Below are positions 34,101-45,520 of a stretch of DNA of 64,000 nucleotides, piece by piece. Position 1 is the first letter of the stretch; every line of letters begins with the position of its first letter. The stretch spans positions 1,388,883 to 1,452,882 of the forward strand of contig NW_006920415.1 of the NCBI RefSeq assembly GCF_000344685.1, written 5' to 3'. Source of the stretch: Gloeophyllum trabeum ATCC 11539. Lineage: Eukaryota > Basidiomycota > Agaricomycetes > Gloeophyllales > Gloeophyllaceae. Both the position numbers and the translations under genes were made by a program. The notes under the pieces are model-generated. The model was not told the DNA's origin and did not search any database. It saw only the letters and a list, made by a program, of their open reading frames with translations.

Positions 34101-35190
34101 GAACTTACGCATATCTCAGACTTACGTCTCGTCTCCTCTTCTTCAAGCTCCTTCAAGCCCATTGCTACGCCACGCAAGCCGTCCTGGAGCCGCCCAGCTG
34201 CAGCCGCTGTAAACTGAAGAATCAGTCACGCCTACCTCCATGTCCGTGTCCGAACTCCGGCGGAGGGTAGGTCAAAGGCAGGAGTCCCTCCCGCTGCAAG
34301 CAGGTCGCGCGGAGGTTGTTGGGTAACGCTCAAGCCGACCACGTTGTAGACGGTTTCAACACGTGCAGTCGTTATGGACGAGACAGCCGAGAGGAGGTCC
34401 TCCAGTGACAGACGCGAGCCCAACACGGGTGTCACGCCAAGGGACTTCAAGAGGGGTTCATTACGGGAAGATGCGGTCGCATTGATGTGAGAGAACCGGG
34501 AGAGCGTTGCAAACTGAATCACTGCGACGGGATTAGTCGAGTGGCCGCCGAGCCGTGGTGAGAGGGCTTACCGAGCTGCCCTATGGACGAAGCGCCCCCA
34601 AAGATGGCAATGGGTTTGCCAGAGCATTTGCCACGTCCACTGCCTCCCAAAGAGCGGTGAAGCGGCCGCGCATGGGGCCTCCTGAATCGACACCTGCATA
34701 AAGCCTGGGGGCGACAGCCATCACGGCACTCGGTACCAGGCAGCTTCAACAAGAAATATCTGAGGGGGGGGCCTGAAAGTGGAATAAGGATCCCGACCTT
34801 ACTAGATGAAGTGGGCCCGCGCTCTTCAAATATACTTTTTCAGTCAGTTCTGCCACGGTGGGCGCATACTACTAATAGCCAGCTCTACCCGACTCAAGGG
34901 AGGGGATGCTTGTGTGATGCTACCAGATGCAGAAGTCAGCGAGGTACATAGGAAGGAAGAGAAGTTTCCTTACACCCTATCGTATCTCCCTTGGCAAAGG
35001 GGGGGGAATCCATGACCGTGCTGAAAGGTCTACTCAGAGAATGGCCGGGTACGTATCGACATAGGCGGAGACTGATCTTCCATGGAGCTTGCGGTCGCCT
35101 CCACGTTGATAAGTTCATCTCAGGAACCGGGCGATGGGATGGGTCTGTCTTCCACTTCGAACAAGCCCACTAGTTTCTGGAGGAAGAGTG
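34100..35190 (-). pseudogene. Decayed medium-chain reductase (duplicate of the 40-kb copy)
   Basis: Minus-strand fragments follow the order of the reductase at 39.6-40.9 kb. A broken first exon reads MAQQ then, in shifted frames, VEDRPIPSP-like and FAKGD-like pieces (35190-34990). Next comes a SAVMAVAPRLYAGVDSGGP segment in one frame, then GKCSGKPIAIFGGASSIGQL in another (about 34630-34565). Last is SSRNEPLLKSLGVTPVLGSR (about 34480-34420). Frameshifts and stops interrupt it repeatedly. The intron donor after GQL is still present. The homology continues into the upstream sequence (35200-35700 versus 40860-41300), so this is a segmental duplicate rather than a processed copy. The 3' limit is approximate. 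Confidence 0.7.
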
Positions 35191-37781
35191 CTCTTGCTGT
35201 GCCATTTCTGCTTCTGGGTGAAATACTGCGTGCCCGTTTTCATACCTTGTTGCCCCCACCCCCCCACCTATAGCATACGCGTGTCTTGGGCCGAGAATGA
35301 TTAGAGATATTTCTGCACAAGAAACTCGATCGTAGTATCTGAGCAAAGCAGCTCAGAGACTTTACCATGAAGCCCAAGGTCTGACGTACCCCTCAATGCG
35401 ACCTTAGTCTACGGTGATGTTGAACTGCGATCTTCACTGCGGTCTCCTGGTTCGAACGCAGACGAGCGCAGGACCATCCTAATATCCGAGTCGACCGAGA
35501 TGGAGCTGACTTAGCATGGATTCGCAACGATGCTAAGTCGGGCTTACTACCTGGAGTCCCCGATGTCAAATTACTCGACGACCGAGCGGCGTGTGTCAGC
35601 AGCAGTACTGGTGAACTTGATGCATGGAAACCAGTAATTTTCAGCAGTGCAGAGCTAGACATTTATTGTCAATACGACACATCATGTTTTGTCCGGAGTT
35701 GGGACTCACGCGTATGCCTTGTATGCATCTCGGCTCGCACTGTTTGCGGTGAAGCTTCTTTACCCATGGACGACGAGCCCCCTCGGGTATGGATATCTAA
35801 ACTAAGCGTACTTAGGAAACAGCCATCCTTAGAGCCATACATTGTAAGTGAACGATCACACTGGATGAAGACAAGTGACATTGCGGTTCAACTTGGAAGT
35901 TGCCAGGGAATGAATCTGAACTGGCTCGCCTCCGTTTCTTAGTCGAGAGGTCCAGTATATTGGCATAGTATCCCAGCAGTTCCGTCATGTTCGCAGCCAG
36001 TGATTTTGGTGGTGGACGTCGACCGTACATCGGCGATCGCTGTGGCGCCGGCCAAGTTATGGGCCTTGTGGCTGAACATGCACAGTACGCGGACGGTCAA
36101 CTTTTCCATTGTCCCTCCTGGTTCTGAAGCAGCTCTACCACTCTCTGACCTAACCCCTCCACCGGGAGTCAACTACGATGATGGGCATTCGTTCTTCCGC
36201 CCTGAATATCCTCTTTGTGAACGGAACTTGAGCGCGATCCAGCGCTTTTTGACACCGGTACTCAAGACTGGGTCGCCCGTCGCCCATGGGATTAATGTGG
36301 GGGGTCTTGTCGAGTAGAAGGGGACACCGGGCCAGCGAAGAGTTCTTGATAGAAACTGTCTCAGACTCCCTGCAGTTGCTCTCCGATATAGCGAGCGCAG
36401 GGTCTTCCGGGATGTTGCCGCCACGATACCACGTCCAGAATCACGAAACCCAACCCCGCACAGACAGAATATTGGGCTACTCAAGTCCGCTGTGGCCAGA
36501 ATCATACTGAAATAGGATTCGTAACGTGGTACGTGGGGCCATTAGACGCAGATATCGTCACTGTTACTATGACCGAAGGATGAGTGCTTCTGGATGAGCA
36601 GATGACGGGTCTTTTTTTGCTCAGGATTACCAATGTGGTCGTGAACTGACTGCGTTCCGTTCCAAGGAGACATCCTAGGAGAAATATGCATTAGCTGTCG
36701 TCCTTCCTTGGTGATGTCTCGGAGGCAGAGTGAGAATGATGGGCCCGTCTCACAAGGTATGTATGTCCACCAAATATCCACGTGTTGACTGGAATTAAGC
36801 TGGGACTTGTGTAAAGTCATCGCGTCTCTTCCCTTCCCTGAGTCCAAAGTGAAAAAGATCTTTTCTAAGTCTGGGACCTTAGTGTGAGTGGATTTTGAGC
36901 GGTACCGTCGTCAATGCTATGCTAAGGACCACCTGGCTGGAGACCAGAAAGGTCTCGCACGTCTAGCTGGCTCGTTAGTGAGCGTGCTCTCGCATAAACA
37001 TGCAGAGAACCACTAGCGGGTCAGGGTGTGATACAGACTTCAGGCAAATCAAAGGAAGCATTCACAGTCAAATTATACGCGCTCGGGCGAAGCGCAAAGG
37101 CCGATCGTATGAGTGTCGGCTGTAACTTGAACGTCTTGCACAAAAATACGTCAGGTAATGGTCTGCGTTGGCTACAATATGAGTGAAGTGCGTGCAAATT
37201 GCGCGTTGGTTAACACTGATTTCTGAAGCTTAACTAGACCGAGAGCCGCCTCCGCATTATATATCTAAGGAAGGAAAAGAACTCGACGAACTGAGTCCTC
37301 TATCGTACCATCTCATTCGCCGTTGCCAGCCACTCCCACATTCGAACGTACTACGCCGTCCACGCTGTCGAGCCCTCATCATATGAGCATCTGCTGACTG
37401 TGATAGGAATCCGACGACGACTTCGTCTGAATCGTCACGGCCTTCCTCGCTCAAGCTACTCCTCTCGAAGCTCTCGGCTTGACTACACATCATGCCCGAA
37501 CGCCGCCTCCCTTTCGCAAATAGTTACGGTAAGAACCTTCGTAGTACAGGGTACGCGCCCATGCCGACCGTGCATGGCCGTGTATGTGGCTGAACAATGC
37601 GCTTCGGGGTTCTCTGGCCAATCAGAGTGCGCCGATCGCGACGCGTTCATGCATCGCGTCTCGGTCTCTCGCGCTTCACTGACAAAGCCTTCAAGTCCAT
37701 GCAAATACGTTTGCTCCCAGTCTGCTTATAAGAGGGCTTATTCTCGCATTCTTCCGGCCCCCACAACCCCTCATTCCAGCC
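35191..37781. other. Gene-poor stretch
   Basis: 35200-35700 is the degenerate duplicate of the sequence upstream of the 40.9-kb reductase. 35700-37700 contains short frames on both strands without recognisable motifs. Near 37727 CTTATAAGAGG is a candidate TATA box 55 bp before the reductase start at 37782. Confidence 0.45.
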
Positions 37782-39002
37782 ATGGTCATTCCGACAACCA
37801 CTCGCGAGTACCGTCTCCCGAAGGTGCGTACTAGCCCAAAGTCTGAGAGTTTTAGCATCACATAGGAACCTTTGAACCCAGTACGATGGCTACCACAATC
37901 TAACCCTCAAAGAGGTCAGCCTGCTTCAGCCGAGGGCGAACGACGTCCTCGTAAAAATCGTCGCGGTCTCTCTGCAATTCCGTGACCTTATGGTCTCGAA
38001 GGGAACGTACCCGCTCGGAAATAAGGAGAACGTCGTCCCATGCTCCGACATGGCCGGCGAGATCATCGCTGTTGGCGCGGACGTCGAGGGCTTCAAGGTG
38101 GGCGATCGCGTTTGCGCGAACTTTGCGCTCGACCATGTCTACGGCGACGTGAACGAAAAGATCAAGTGGACGGGGCTGGGTGCACCCATCGACGGGGTGT
38201 TGACCGAGTACAGGAACTTTCCGGCGTATGTGCGTATCATTTGCCATGTTACGACCGATCATCCCTGCTGATTTAAGCGAGCAGTCCCTGGTCCACATTC
38301 CCTCCCACCTGTCCTACGTTGAAGCCTCTACCCTTCCCTGCGCAGCTCTGACCGCGTATAACGCCCTGAACGGCCCTACGCCCCTGAAGGCGGGCGACGC
38401 CGTGCTCGTGCAGGGCACTGGCGGCGTCAGCGTCTTCGCGCTGCAGTTCGCCAAGGCGTCGGGCGCAACAGTCATCGCCACCTCCTCTTCAGACGCGAAG
38501 CTAACAATAGCGAAGGAGCTCGGCGCAGACCACCTCATCAACTACAGGCAGACGCCGGAATGGGAGAAGGAGGTGCTAAGGATTACGGAAGGGAGGGGTG
38601 TAGACCACGTTGTGGAAGTGGGCGGCCAGGGCACATTGATGAAGAGCTTGGACTGCGTGAGGTATGCGGGGTGGGTCCATATGATTGGGTTCCTTGCTGG
38701 CGTAAGCGTGACCTTTACTGTCCTCCCCCATCTTTTGTCACTCATTCCTCCGTATCCGTATAATACAGTCTACGGACACCTCCGACGCCCCTCTCGTCGC
38801 GCTAGGCAAGGCCGCGATGATAAGAGGCATCCTAATTGGCTCGCGCGACCAGTTCGAGTCGATGAACCGTCTCATCATCGCCAACAAGCTCAAGCCCATC
38901 GTGGACAAGGTGTTCAGCTTCGAAGAGGCGAAGGAAGCGTATGCGTACCTTGACAGTCAGAAGCACGTTGGAAAAGTTGTGATCAAGGTATCGAAGGATT
39001 AA
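37782..39002 (+). CDS. Medium-chain dehydrogenase/reductase (zinc-type alcohol dehydrogenase-like / quinone oxidoreductase)
   Basis: Exons 37782-37823, 37882-38225, 38278-38701 and 38769-39002 close in frame to give 347 aa, the usual MDR length. The GroES-like N-terminal domain includes YDGYHNLTLKEVSLLQPRAN and CSDMAGEIIAVGADVEGFKV followed by GDRV. The Rossmann domain has the nucleotide-binding loop LVQGTGGVSVFALQFAKASG and later GVDHVVEVGGQGTLMKSLDC. The C-terminus reads VFSFEEAKEAYAYLDSQKHV then GKVVIKV, typical of the family. The catalytic zinc pattern (GHE) is absent: CSDMAG stands in its place, so it is probably an NAD(P)H-dependent oxidoreductase without catalytic zinc. It is predicted to be cytosolic; the substrate is unknown. 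Confidence 0.87.
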
Positions 39003-39564
39003 AATGTAAGTCGGAAAGAAGAGATGATCTTGTACCGGTATTTCAGTTCTACGTTACCTGCGTCCGAGATGTACTATTATCATGAGTAACGATATTTCTT
39101 AGGATTACGAGTCTCCGTGCCTGGCGATGTCTGATATCGCCCGACCTTCATTACGCATCCCAACAAATACCCGAACTCCAATTGGAAAGAACATACGATG
39201 GCTTCAAGTTACTATGATGACCGAGCTGACTTCCACGTTCGGGCATGTTGCAATGGCCAAATCTAGGAAGGACTCCTTGTTTGGACGAGTGGCGCCGCAA
39301 CCAGAACATCCGCTCCTTTAGTAGGAGTATGTTATCGAGACAAGATGCTCAAGACCATGTAATAGAACAGCAACTGGATCATTTGACATGTTCGCTCAAG
39401 AGCTCAAGCAGAAGCCTACTCTGCTCTGAATCGTACACTGGTTGGAAGCATGGTCCCATTAGCTCATTGGTGAGGTGAGGTATGGTCGATCTGCACTACA
39501 TTTATCAACTGTGAGCAGAATATATCCATCCTCCAGTACACAGGCTGAAATGCTTATACATATC
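39003..39564. other. Intergenic stretch
   Basis: Downstream of the reductase, with no gene recognised. Short frames only. Confidence 0.4.
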
Positions 39565-40860
39565 TTATATTTGATTTTTGGTCTCCTGAGGACTTGCTAC
39601 GAGTTTCTGACCACTAACGCGACCTTCTTCAAGGTCATTCAATCCCCCCGCTACGCCATGCAAGCCATCCGGGAGCACGCGCACAGGATTCGGCTACCAA
39701 GCACCAGTCAGATAAACCCACTCAAAGCAGGGACATCAGTCACTCTTACCTTAATGTCTCCTTTCGCAAGCAGGTCCTCGGGGCAGCAAAGAAGCTCAGG
39801 CTCAACTTCCTCAGCTCCGGACTGTGGGCGAAACCGTGAACGTAGAATACCCTCTTACGCGCCTGCGCGTCGGCCTGGAACGTCGGGGGAAGGGTAAGGG
39901 CTAGAGTCCCTCCCAGTGCGAGGAGGTCGTATGCAGCTTGCTGCGTGTCCCTGAGGCTCACTTCATCGTATATGATCTCGATGGGCGTGGAGGTGATGGA
40001 GGAGACCGCCGTGCGGAGGCTATCTCCTGATAGATTTTTGTCGATGACATGCGTCGCCCCGAGGGACTTGACGATGGATTCGTTACGGGATGACGCGGTG
40101 ACGATGATGGGTGAAAAGCCGGATAGCCTCGCAAATTGGATCGCTGTAAGGCGATTGTGTGAGTATTCGCCGAGTCCTGGTGAGAGGACTTACTAAGTTG
40201 TCCTAGGGAGGATGCCCCTCCAAAGAACAACGAAGGGTTTACCAGAGTACTTGCCACGTCCGCCTGTCTCCCAGGGAGGGGTTAACCCGGCGCCCCCAGG
40301 GCCGTCTGGGTTGTCCTCAGCGTACAACCCAAATGCGTCAGCTACTGAGGCGCTAGGGATCGAGGCCGCTTCCTCAAGTGGTAGCTGAGACGGAACCTGA
40401 AGGTGTGAACACAAGAGAGGAATCCATCTTAACAAAATCAAGTCCGCATGCGCACGCCGTACCTTGGCTGTGAGTTCTGCTACTGTCAGGGTGTACTGCT
40501 GATAGCCGGCCCTGTCAGACTCGAACGATGCTTGAGTGATTCCGATTAGCGTACGCAGAAGTCAGGGGAAGTATATGAGAAGGCCGAGAAAATTCCTTAC
40601 ACCCTGTCTCCTTTTGCAAAGTGGGTGACCCCTTCGCCAACGTCTACGACCGTGCCTGCAATGTCCACTCCGAGAATGACAGGATACTTATCGACATAGG
40701 CGGAGACTAATCCCCTATGGAGTTTCCATTCTAGCGGGTTGAGAGCCGTCACCTCAACCTTGATAAGTAGATCTCCGGGACCGGGCGATGGGATGGGTCT
40801 GTCTTCCACTACGAACGCCCCCAGCGGCTTCTCGAGGAATAGTGCCTTTTGTTGCGTCAT
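39565..40860 (-). pseudogene. Medium-chain reductase (enoyl-reductase-like) with two frameshifts
   Basis: Exon 1 (40860 to about 40605) is clean: VVEDRPIPSPGPGDLLIKVE, then LGVDIAGTVVDVGEGVTHFA and KGDRV. A second exon encodes FESDRAGYQQYTLTVAELTA. The third encodes PSQLPLEEAASIPSASVADA through GKYSGKPFVV, then needs one base removed near 40225 to continue as FFGGASSLGQL; the paralogous pseudogene at 34.6 kb lacks that extra base. After an intron, RLSGFSPIIVTASSRNESIV and ALGGTLALTLPP follow. A second frame change lies near 39790, before EDLLAKGDIK, and a last exon reads PNPVRVLPDGLHGVAGGLND and ends at 39565. The enzyme family reduces activated double bonds. The two frame breaks suggest a recent pseudogene, or sequence errors. 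Confidence 0.65.
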
Positions 40861-41640
40861 TTCTATCCCGGGTGGTGTGCGATATTGCAGATCGCCCGCC
40901 TGTCTTTATAACTTTACTAGACGCCGAAAGCGCACTGGTCTCGGAGGCTGGGATGACTAAGGAAGTCTCCGCAGAGAAATCAATGGTGATCTCTCCGCCA
41001 GTGAGTATAGCTCGGTGACTTCTCCTCGAGGCCCGAGGTCTGAAGTACGAATTGATGTGACAGTCTTGCAGCAGCCTACGGCGATGCTAAACTCCGATTT
41101 TCACTGGGTGCCTCTTGACGAGACATTATGATTCGCGCGTTCGCACGCAGAAGGGCCTGTGAGTATTCGTAACGCCGAGTGGACTCAGACTGGGCTGCCT
41201 TGGCATAGACTCGGGCTGACTACGGAGTCTCCGTCGTGAGATCACTATTGCATATGAATCGACGAAGGTCGCATAGGATTTATCATTGACAGGAGGAATG
41301 AGGTTGATGGATGCACAGGTAAGACTGGTTCAACCGACAGGAGAAAACAGTCGAATACTCACATGATGTTTGTCTGACTCACATAGGGCGTGCTGCCCAC
41401 TTCGAAGCTGAGTTGATGAGCGGCCTCGGGCATGGGATCTGGGCGACAAGTGCATAGCGGACAATGATACTGAGAAGCATATCTGCCTGTAACTTGTATC
41501 GTTTACTGAAAGAGCCGTATGTTCAGATGGATATATGCGGTTCGAGTGGAATTTGAGAGATGTGTCCGAAGTAGCTAGCTCACCTCCATCAACCAGCTCC
41601 TGTTAAATCCCGTAAAAACGTACAGGTCGCGTTTGGAGGC
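40861..41640. other. Upstream region of the reductase pseudogene
   Basis: Part of the segmental duplication shared with 35.2-35.7 kb. No gene recognised. Confidence 0.4.
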
Positions 41641-41802
41641 GGTTGAGAAGAACGTTGAAGTCACCTTAGGAAGTACGGAAGAAGAAGTTCAAGATAATAG
41701 ATATCTCCAGCATCCGACGTGCCTTGATCCGCCCTGGTCCGTAGCGAGAATATCGCAAGAAGAGATAAAAGGACATATGTCGTACGTATACACGGCATAG
41801 TG

Positions 41803-42560
41803 CATTGGCAGTCACGAACGAGGTTGAGCGAAGCACTTTGATTTTTGCGCCGATGGATACAACCTCTTCAGCGCTGGCCCAGCTCTTGCACCTCCTTGCG
41901 CAGCGCCCGGACGTGCAGGAGAAGCTGCGTCTCGAACTAGATGCGGCGTACGAGAACGGTGAGCTTGCGCACGGTGAGGTTGTTGGACTACCGTATCTTG
42001 ATGCCAATCTGCAGAGCGACGCTACGGCTGTGAGTCCTGGGCTGTATCCATCAGCCCGGACCCTAGGCTTACTCTGAGTTCGTAGGTACCCTCCAGTGCC
42101 TTTCGTGGGTCGCATGTCCGAGGCTCCCAACAATCTTCTACCGGGGCCCGCCAGAACCCAAGAGGATCCAATGCTTCCATTGTCAACACCGATTGTCGGA
42201 CGGGATGGGACGAAGATACGCAAAGTGTTCGGCCCGCAGGGAACGCGTTTCTTTGTCAGGATAATGGTAGCGAACCGTGGCAGAACCTCTGGGGCGACGA
42301 TCCGGAGGATTAGAAGCCTAAACGGTGGCTCTCGCCCCTGCCAGATAATGTCAGGGAAGCACACGACCCTGGAATCTATGCGAGCTTGTGAATGGCCGTA
42401 CCGCATCCTCCTGAAAGGATGGCCCTGAAATTGTCAACGACAGGATGAATTTCTTTGGCGGAGCACGGGCGTGCATGTGAGTGTAAGCCACGAGCTTTGA
42501 AGCTGGAAATCGCAGACGGCTGTTCAGAGGCTTCAAACTCGCGAAGCTCCAGATGAGTGC
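41803..42560 (+). pseudogene. Cytochrome P450 fragment (C-terminal half, broken)
   Basis: Starts at an I-helix-like segment, IFAPMDTTSSALAQLLHLLA, in which the AGxDTT motif is altered to APMDTT. It continues RPDVQEKLRLELDAAYENGE and LPYLDA, where the ExxR K-helix should follow but is disrupted. After an intron-like break come YPPVPFVGR, then LPLSTPIVGRDGTKIRKVFG and PQGTRFFV. A frameshift then leads to LWGDD and KPKRWLSPLPDNVREAH with an internal stop. A heme-loop-like FFGGARACM lies near 42450-42475. The N-terminal half is missing. Fungal class II P450s are ER-anchored monooxygenases; this copy cannot be functional. Confidence 0.72.
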
Positions 42561-43265
42561 GTATAATCCTCCTCAGACCTTGAAGATCGCAGGTTTATCA
42601 CGGACAACCCACAAAAATATTCCTGGCGACGCTCATCCGGGCGTTCACGTTCTCGCGCTCTGCCAGAGACATCGAAGGGCTTATGGGGAACACACTGACC
42701 CCCAGCATGGAGGGTTCAAGCACGTTTGGTGCTCAATGCTGAACCAGTTGCCCACGACCCATAGCGAAGGGTACCCGTGGAGAAACACTTGCTCCGTAAT
42801 GGCTTGTATCTGTCTGTATTGACAAAGACGACTTCCGAGGAGGCCTGGGACGACTGCGTAGCACGTTATATATGTTCAAGGGCCGCAGAATACATGAATA
42901 CGTACTGCCACATAGCTGCGAACGTATTGTATGGCCGGATGTGGACCGGGGACATGAACGCGGTACCTGTGCGGTACCCATCCCTCTTCACGCAACTTGC
43001 GTCTTGCCATGATGGTTGTTACAGCACGCCCATGTCGACGCGTCTTACCTCAAGGAGTCCCTGTACGTCGTATATGATATCGTTCGGTATTTTGCTGCCG
43101 TTTCTCGAGATGGATATACGATGCCACGAAGGCGCTTTATGATTACGCGGAGTCGGACGTGTGTACATCTTGTCCAAACCGTCCGACGCGTAACCTATCC
43201 ATAAACAAACTCGTACAAATCTCTGCACTGTAACGGCTGCTCAATTTCTCTCACTTCATGCTGCG
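42561..43265. other. Intergenic stretch between the P450 relic and the SET gene
   Basis: Frames up to about 120 codons occur on both strands but show no motif or exon chain. The last part serves as the promoter of the gene at 43266. Confidence 0.4.
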
Positions 43266-44752
43266 ATGACATCTACCATCCCGACCGAAGATGAGCTCAG
43301 GCAAAGCCTAGTAGCCTTGAAATCAGAAAACCCCAGCCTAGGCATCCCAAAGCTGCACGCGCTCCTTGTCGTGGCCCACCCAGACTGGACAGTCAGTGAG
43401 AAGCGCACGCGCAAAATCTTGCAAAGCGCGGGTCTGACGAACGCGCCTGCCTCAAAAAGACAGTATCCGTCATCACAGATCATCAAGGACCTAGATATCG
43501 CGAAATGGACGGCTAAAGTTGAGGTGAAGGATTTCGGGAGGCAGAAGGGGAAGGGCCTTGTCGCGAAGGAGCGCATTGAGGAGGTGGAGGTGGTCTGGAA
43601 GGAGGACCCGTTCGTCCTCGCGCCTGAATGGTATGTACTTTTTACCCAACTAGCAGAGGAATACAATGGCAGATAGACCGGTAATGTCAACATTCCTTTT
43701 GACTTGCATAGGGAACTCTACGACCTCCAAGCCACCTCTCGCGCCTGTACGTACTGCTCCACGCCCCTCACCGACAAACCCATGGCGGTCGACTGCCCCT
43801 CCTCCACTTCCTCATCCTACTGCCCCGCGCGCTTTTGTAACCGCCTCTGCCTCTCGCGCTCGGGTGCCACCCACTCCCTTCTCTGCCCCTCGCGCAACCC
43901 CGCTGCTGTTCCGCTCATCAACTTTGCGCGACAAATGCAGTGGCAGACGCTGCATTCGCTCGCGCAGTGCACGGCGAGGTTGCTGCTGGCGTGGCAGCAG
44001 GGTGAGGAGGCGTTTGAGAATGACTGGAGGATTGTGCAAGGCCTGGCGGTGCTAGGGATGGAGGAAAGGTTTGCGGATCTCGCGTGCGTGAAGTCATACT
44101 CACGACGTTATGCGTGTGGATAGCTGATAGGGAAGCAGGAGCAAGGGTGTGGAGCCGGACCGCGCGACGTGGAAGAAAGCCCACCAGTTGTTCGTGCATG
44201 CATTCCAGGACCCGCCGACCGAGCAAGCGAAGAAGAAGCTAAGCAAGATACTCAGAAAGCCCCTCAGGGAGGACGTAGCGAAAGAACTATTCGAATACGA
44301 CGGCTTCCTGCGCGGTCTAGGGCGGATGAACCTCAGTATGTCCTGATCTTACGCCCTATCCTCGTATTCATATCTGGACTGGGGTGTATTGACACACGGG
44401 TACAGATCAGGAGACGCACGGCGGCATCTACGTCCTGCACTCGCACCTCAACCACTCCTGTAGGCCCAACATCTCTGTGCGGCACCTCGACCAACGCACC
44501 GCGCTCTCGCGCATCACCGTGCTCGCCAAAGCACCCATCGAACCGGGGGAGGAGCTCGTGGTGAGCTACGTCGATCCCGAAATGAGCGTGAAGGAAAGGA
44601 GGCGGCAGCTGCAGCAGTGGGGATTCGGCGCATGCGGCTGTGAAAAATGCGTAGAGGAGGAGAAGGGGCTGCCCGGGGATGAGAAGGGGGACGAGCTGGA
44701 TGGGCTGGCGAGTGAGCTCAAGGCGGGGTTTGGGGTTGGTAGCCTAGCATGA
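43266..44752 (+). CDS. SET-domain methyltransferase, SET5-like (SMYD type with MYND-like finger)
   Basis: Exons 43266-43630, 43712-44083, 44139-44335 and 44406-44752 close in frame (426 aa). The N-terminal domain LVALKSENPSLGIPKLHALL, followed by a KRTRKILQSAGL helix, is the region found before the SET domain in fungal Set5 proteins. The SET domain begins near KVEVKDFGRQKGKGLVAKER. It is interrupted by a Cys-rich MYND-like insert (CTYCSTPL ... CNRLCLSRSGATHSLLC). It resumes with GGIYVLHSHLNHSCRPNISV (the NHSC motif that closes the active site) and GEELVVSYVDPEMSVKERRR. The post-SET CGCEKC ligands follow. In yeast Set5 methylates histone H4 lysines; a histone methyltransferase role here is inferred from family. 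All key motifs are present. Confidence 0.88.
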
Positions 44753-45350
44753 GGTCAAACAATTATGCAAAGGGAATCCACACACAGGCCCGAGGCCATT
44801 TCAAACCATCACCCATTACATGACCTCGGGGTCTGCTCGTAAAGTATTGTAATGTGATCTGCTACCTTCCCGCTGGTATACGGGCGACAATATTGTGCCC
44901 GTTAACATCGGCAGTACCAGCGTCTACCTTTCAACCACATTTTGTATGGATGACTAGGTAATGGTGAGGATACGAGGCGGCTTTATACTCTGTGTTCATG
45001 CCACATTACCAAGCATCAAGCTGATTAGCTTGAGGCGCCTAAGAAGCGGAAATTGGTCTGAAAAGCTACATAACTCTGTATTAGAATGCGTTTGTGGCCT
45101 ACCGGGTCACGGCAGGGTGATTTACATGGATCAGTACCTCTTGTAAACTAAGCCAAATAACTCTACTTACCAGCCATCGTTTCACGGCGCTTGCGCGCTC
45201 CCGCCACAGCTTCCAAAAGCAGTGGACAACGAGCGCCTATTTAGGCGCAAATTGCCTTATCCGGTAACTTCTAGGTGCTTCTCCTCCCTCCCCGAAGCCA
45301 CCGCCACAATACTGCCCCGCCCGCGCAGTTGAGTGCAGTGTATGGAGTGA
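44753..45350. other. Spacer and distal promoter of the second BAG gene
   Basis: No gene recognised. The 3' end leads into the promoter with the heat-shock element at 45351. A partial element CTTCTAGGTGCTTC lies near 45268-45281. Confidence 0.45.
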
Positions 45351-45360
45351 CTTCTCGAAG
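45351..45360 (+). promoter_or_regulatory. Heat-shock element of the second BAG gene
   Basis: CTTCTCGAAG is a perfect nTTCnnGAAn dyad. It lies 76 bp upstream of a TATAAA box (45436) and 161 bp upstream of the ATG. It is a likely Hsf1 half-site pair. Confidence 0.6.
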
Positions 45361-45435
45361 GTACGAGCGGGGCATACGCGTCCCGACGCGTAGGTATGCG
45401 CTGACAGACATGATTGGTAAGACATGGAGGGGGGG

Positions 45436-45441
45436 TATAAA
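45436..45441 (+). promoter_or_regulatory. TATA box of the second BAG gene
   Basis: GGTATAAAGG lies about 80 bp upstream of the ATG at 45521, a consensus TATAAA in the expected position. Confidence 0.6.
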
Positions 45442-45520
45442 GGCTGGGAGTGCGGTAGATAGCTTCACTTCACTTGTTCTTCACAACACTCGGTACTCCA
45501 CGCTCTTCATTCAATCCACA

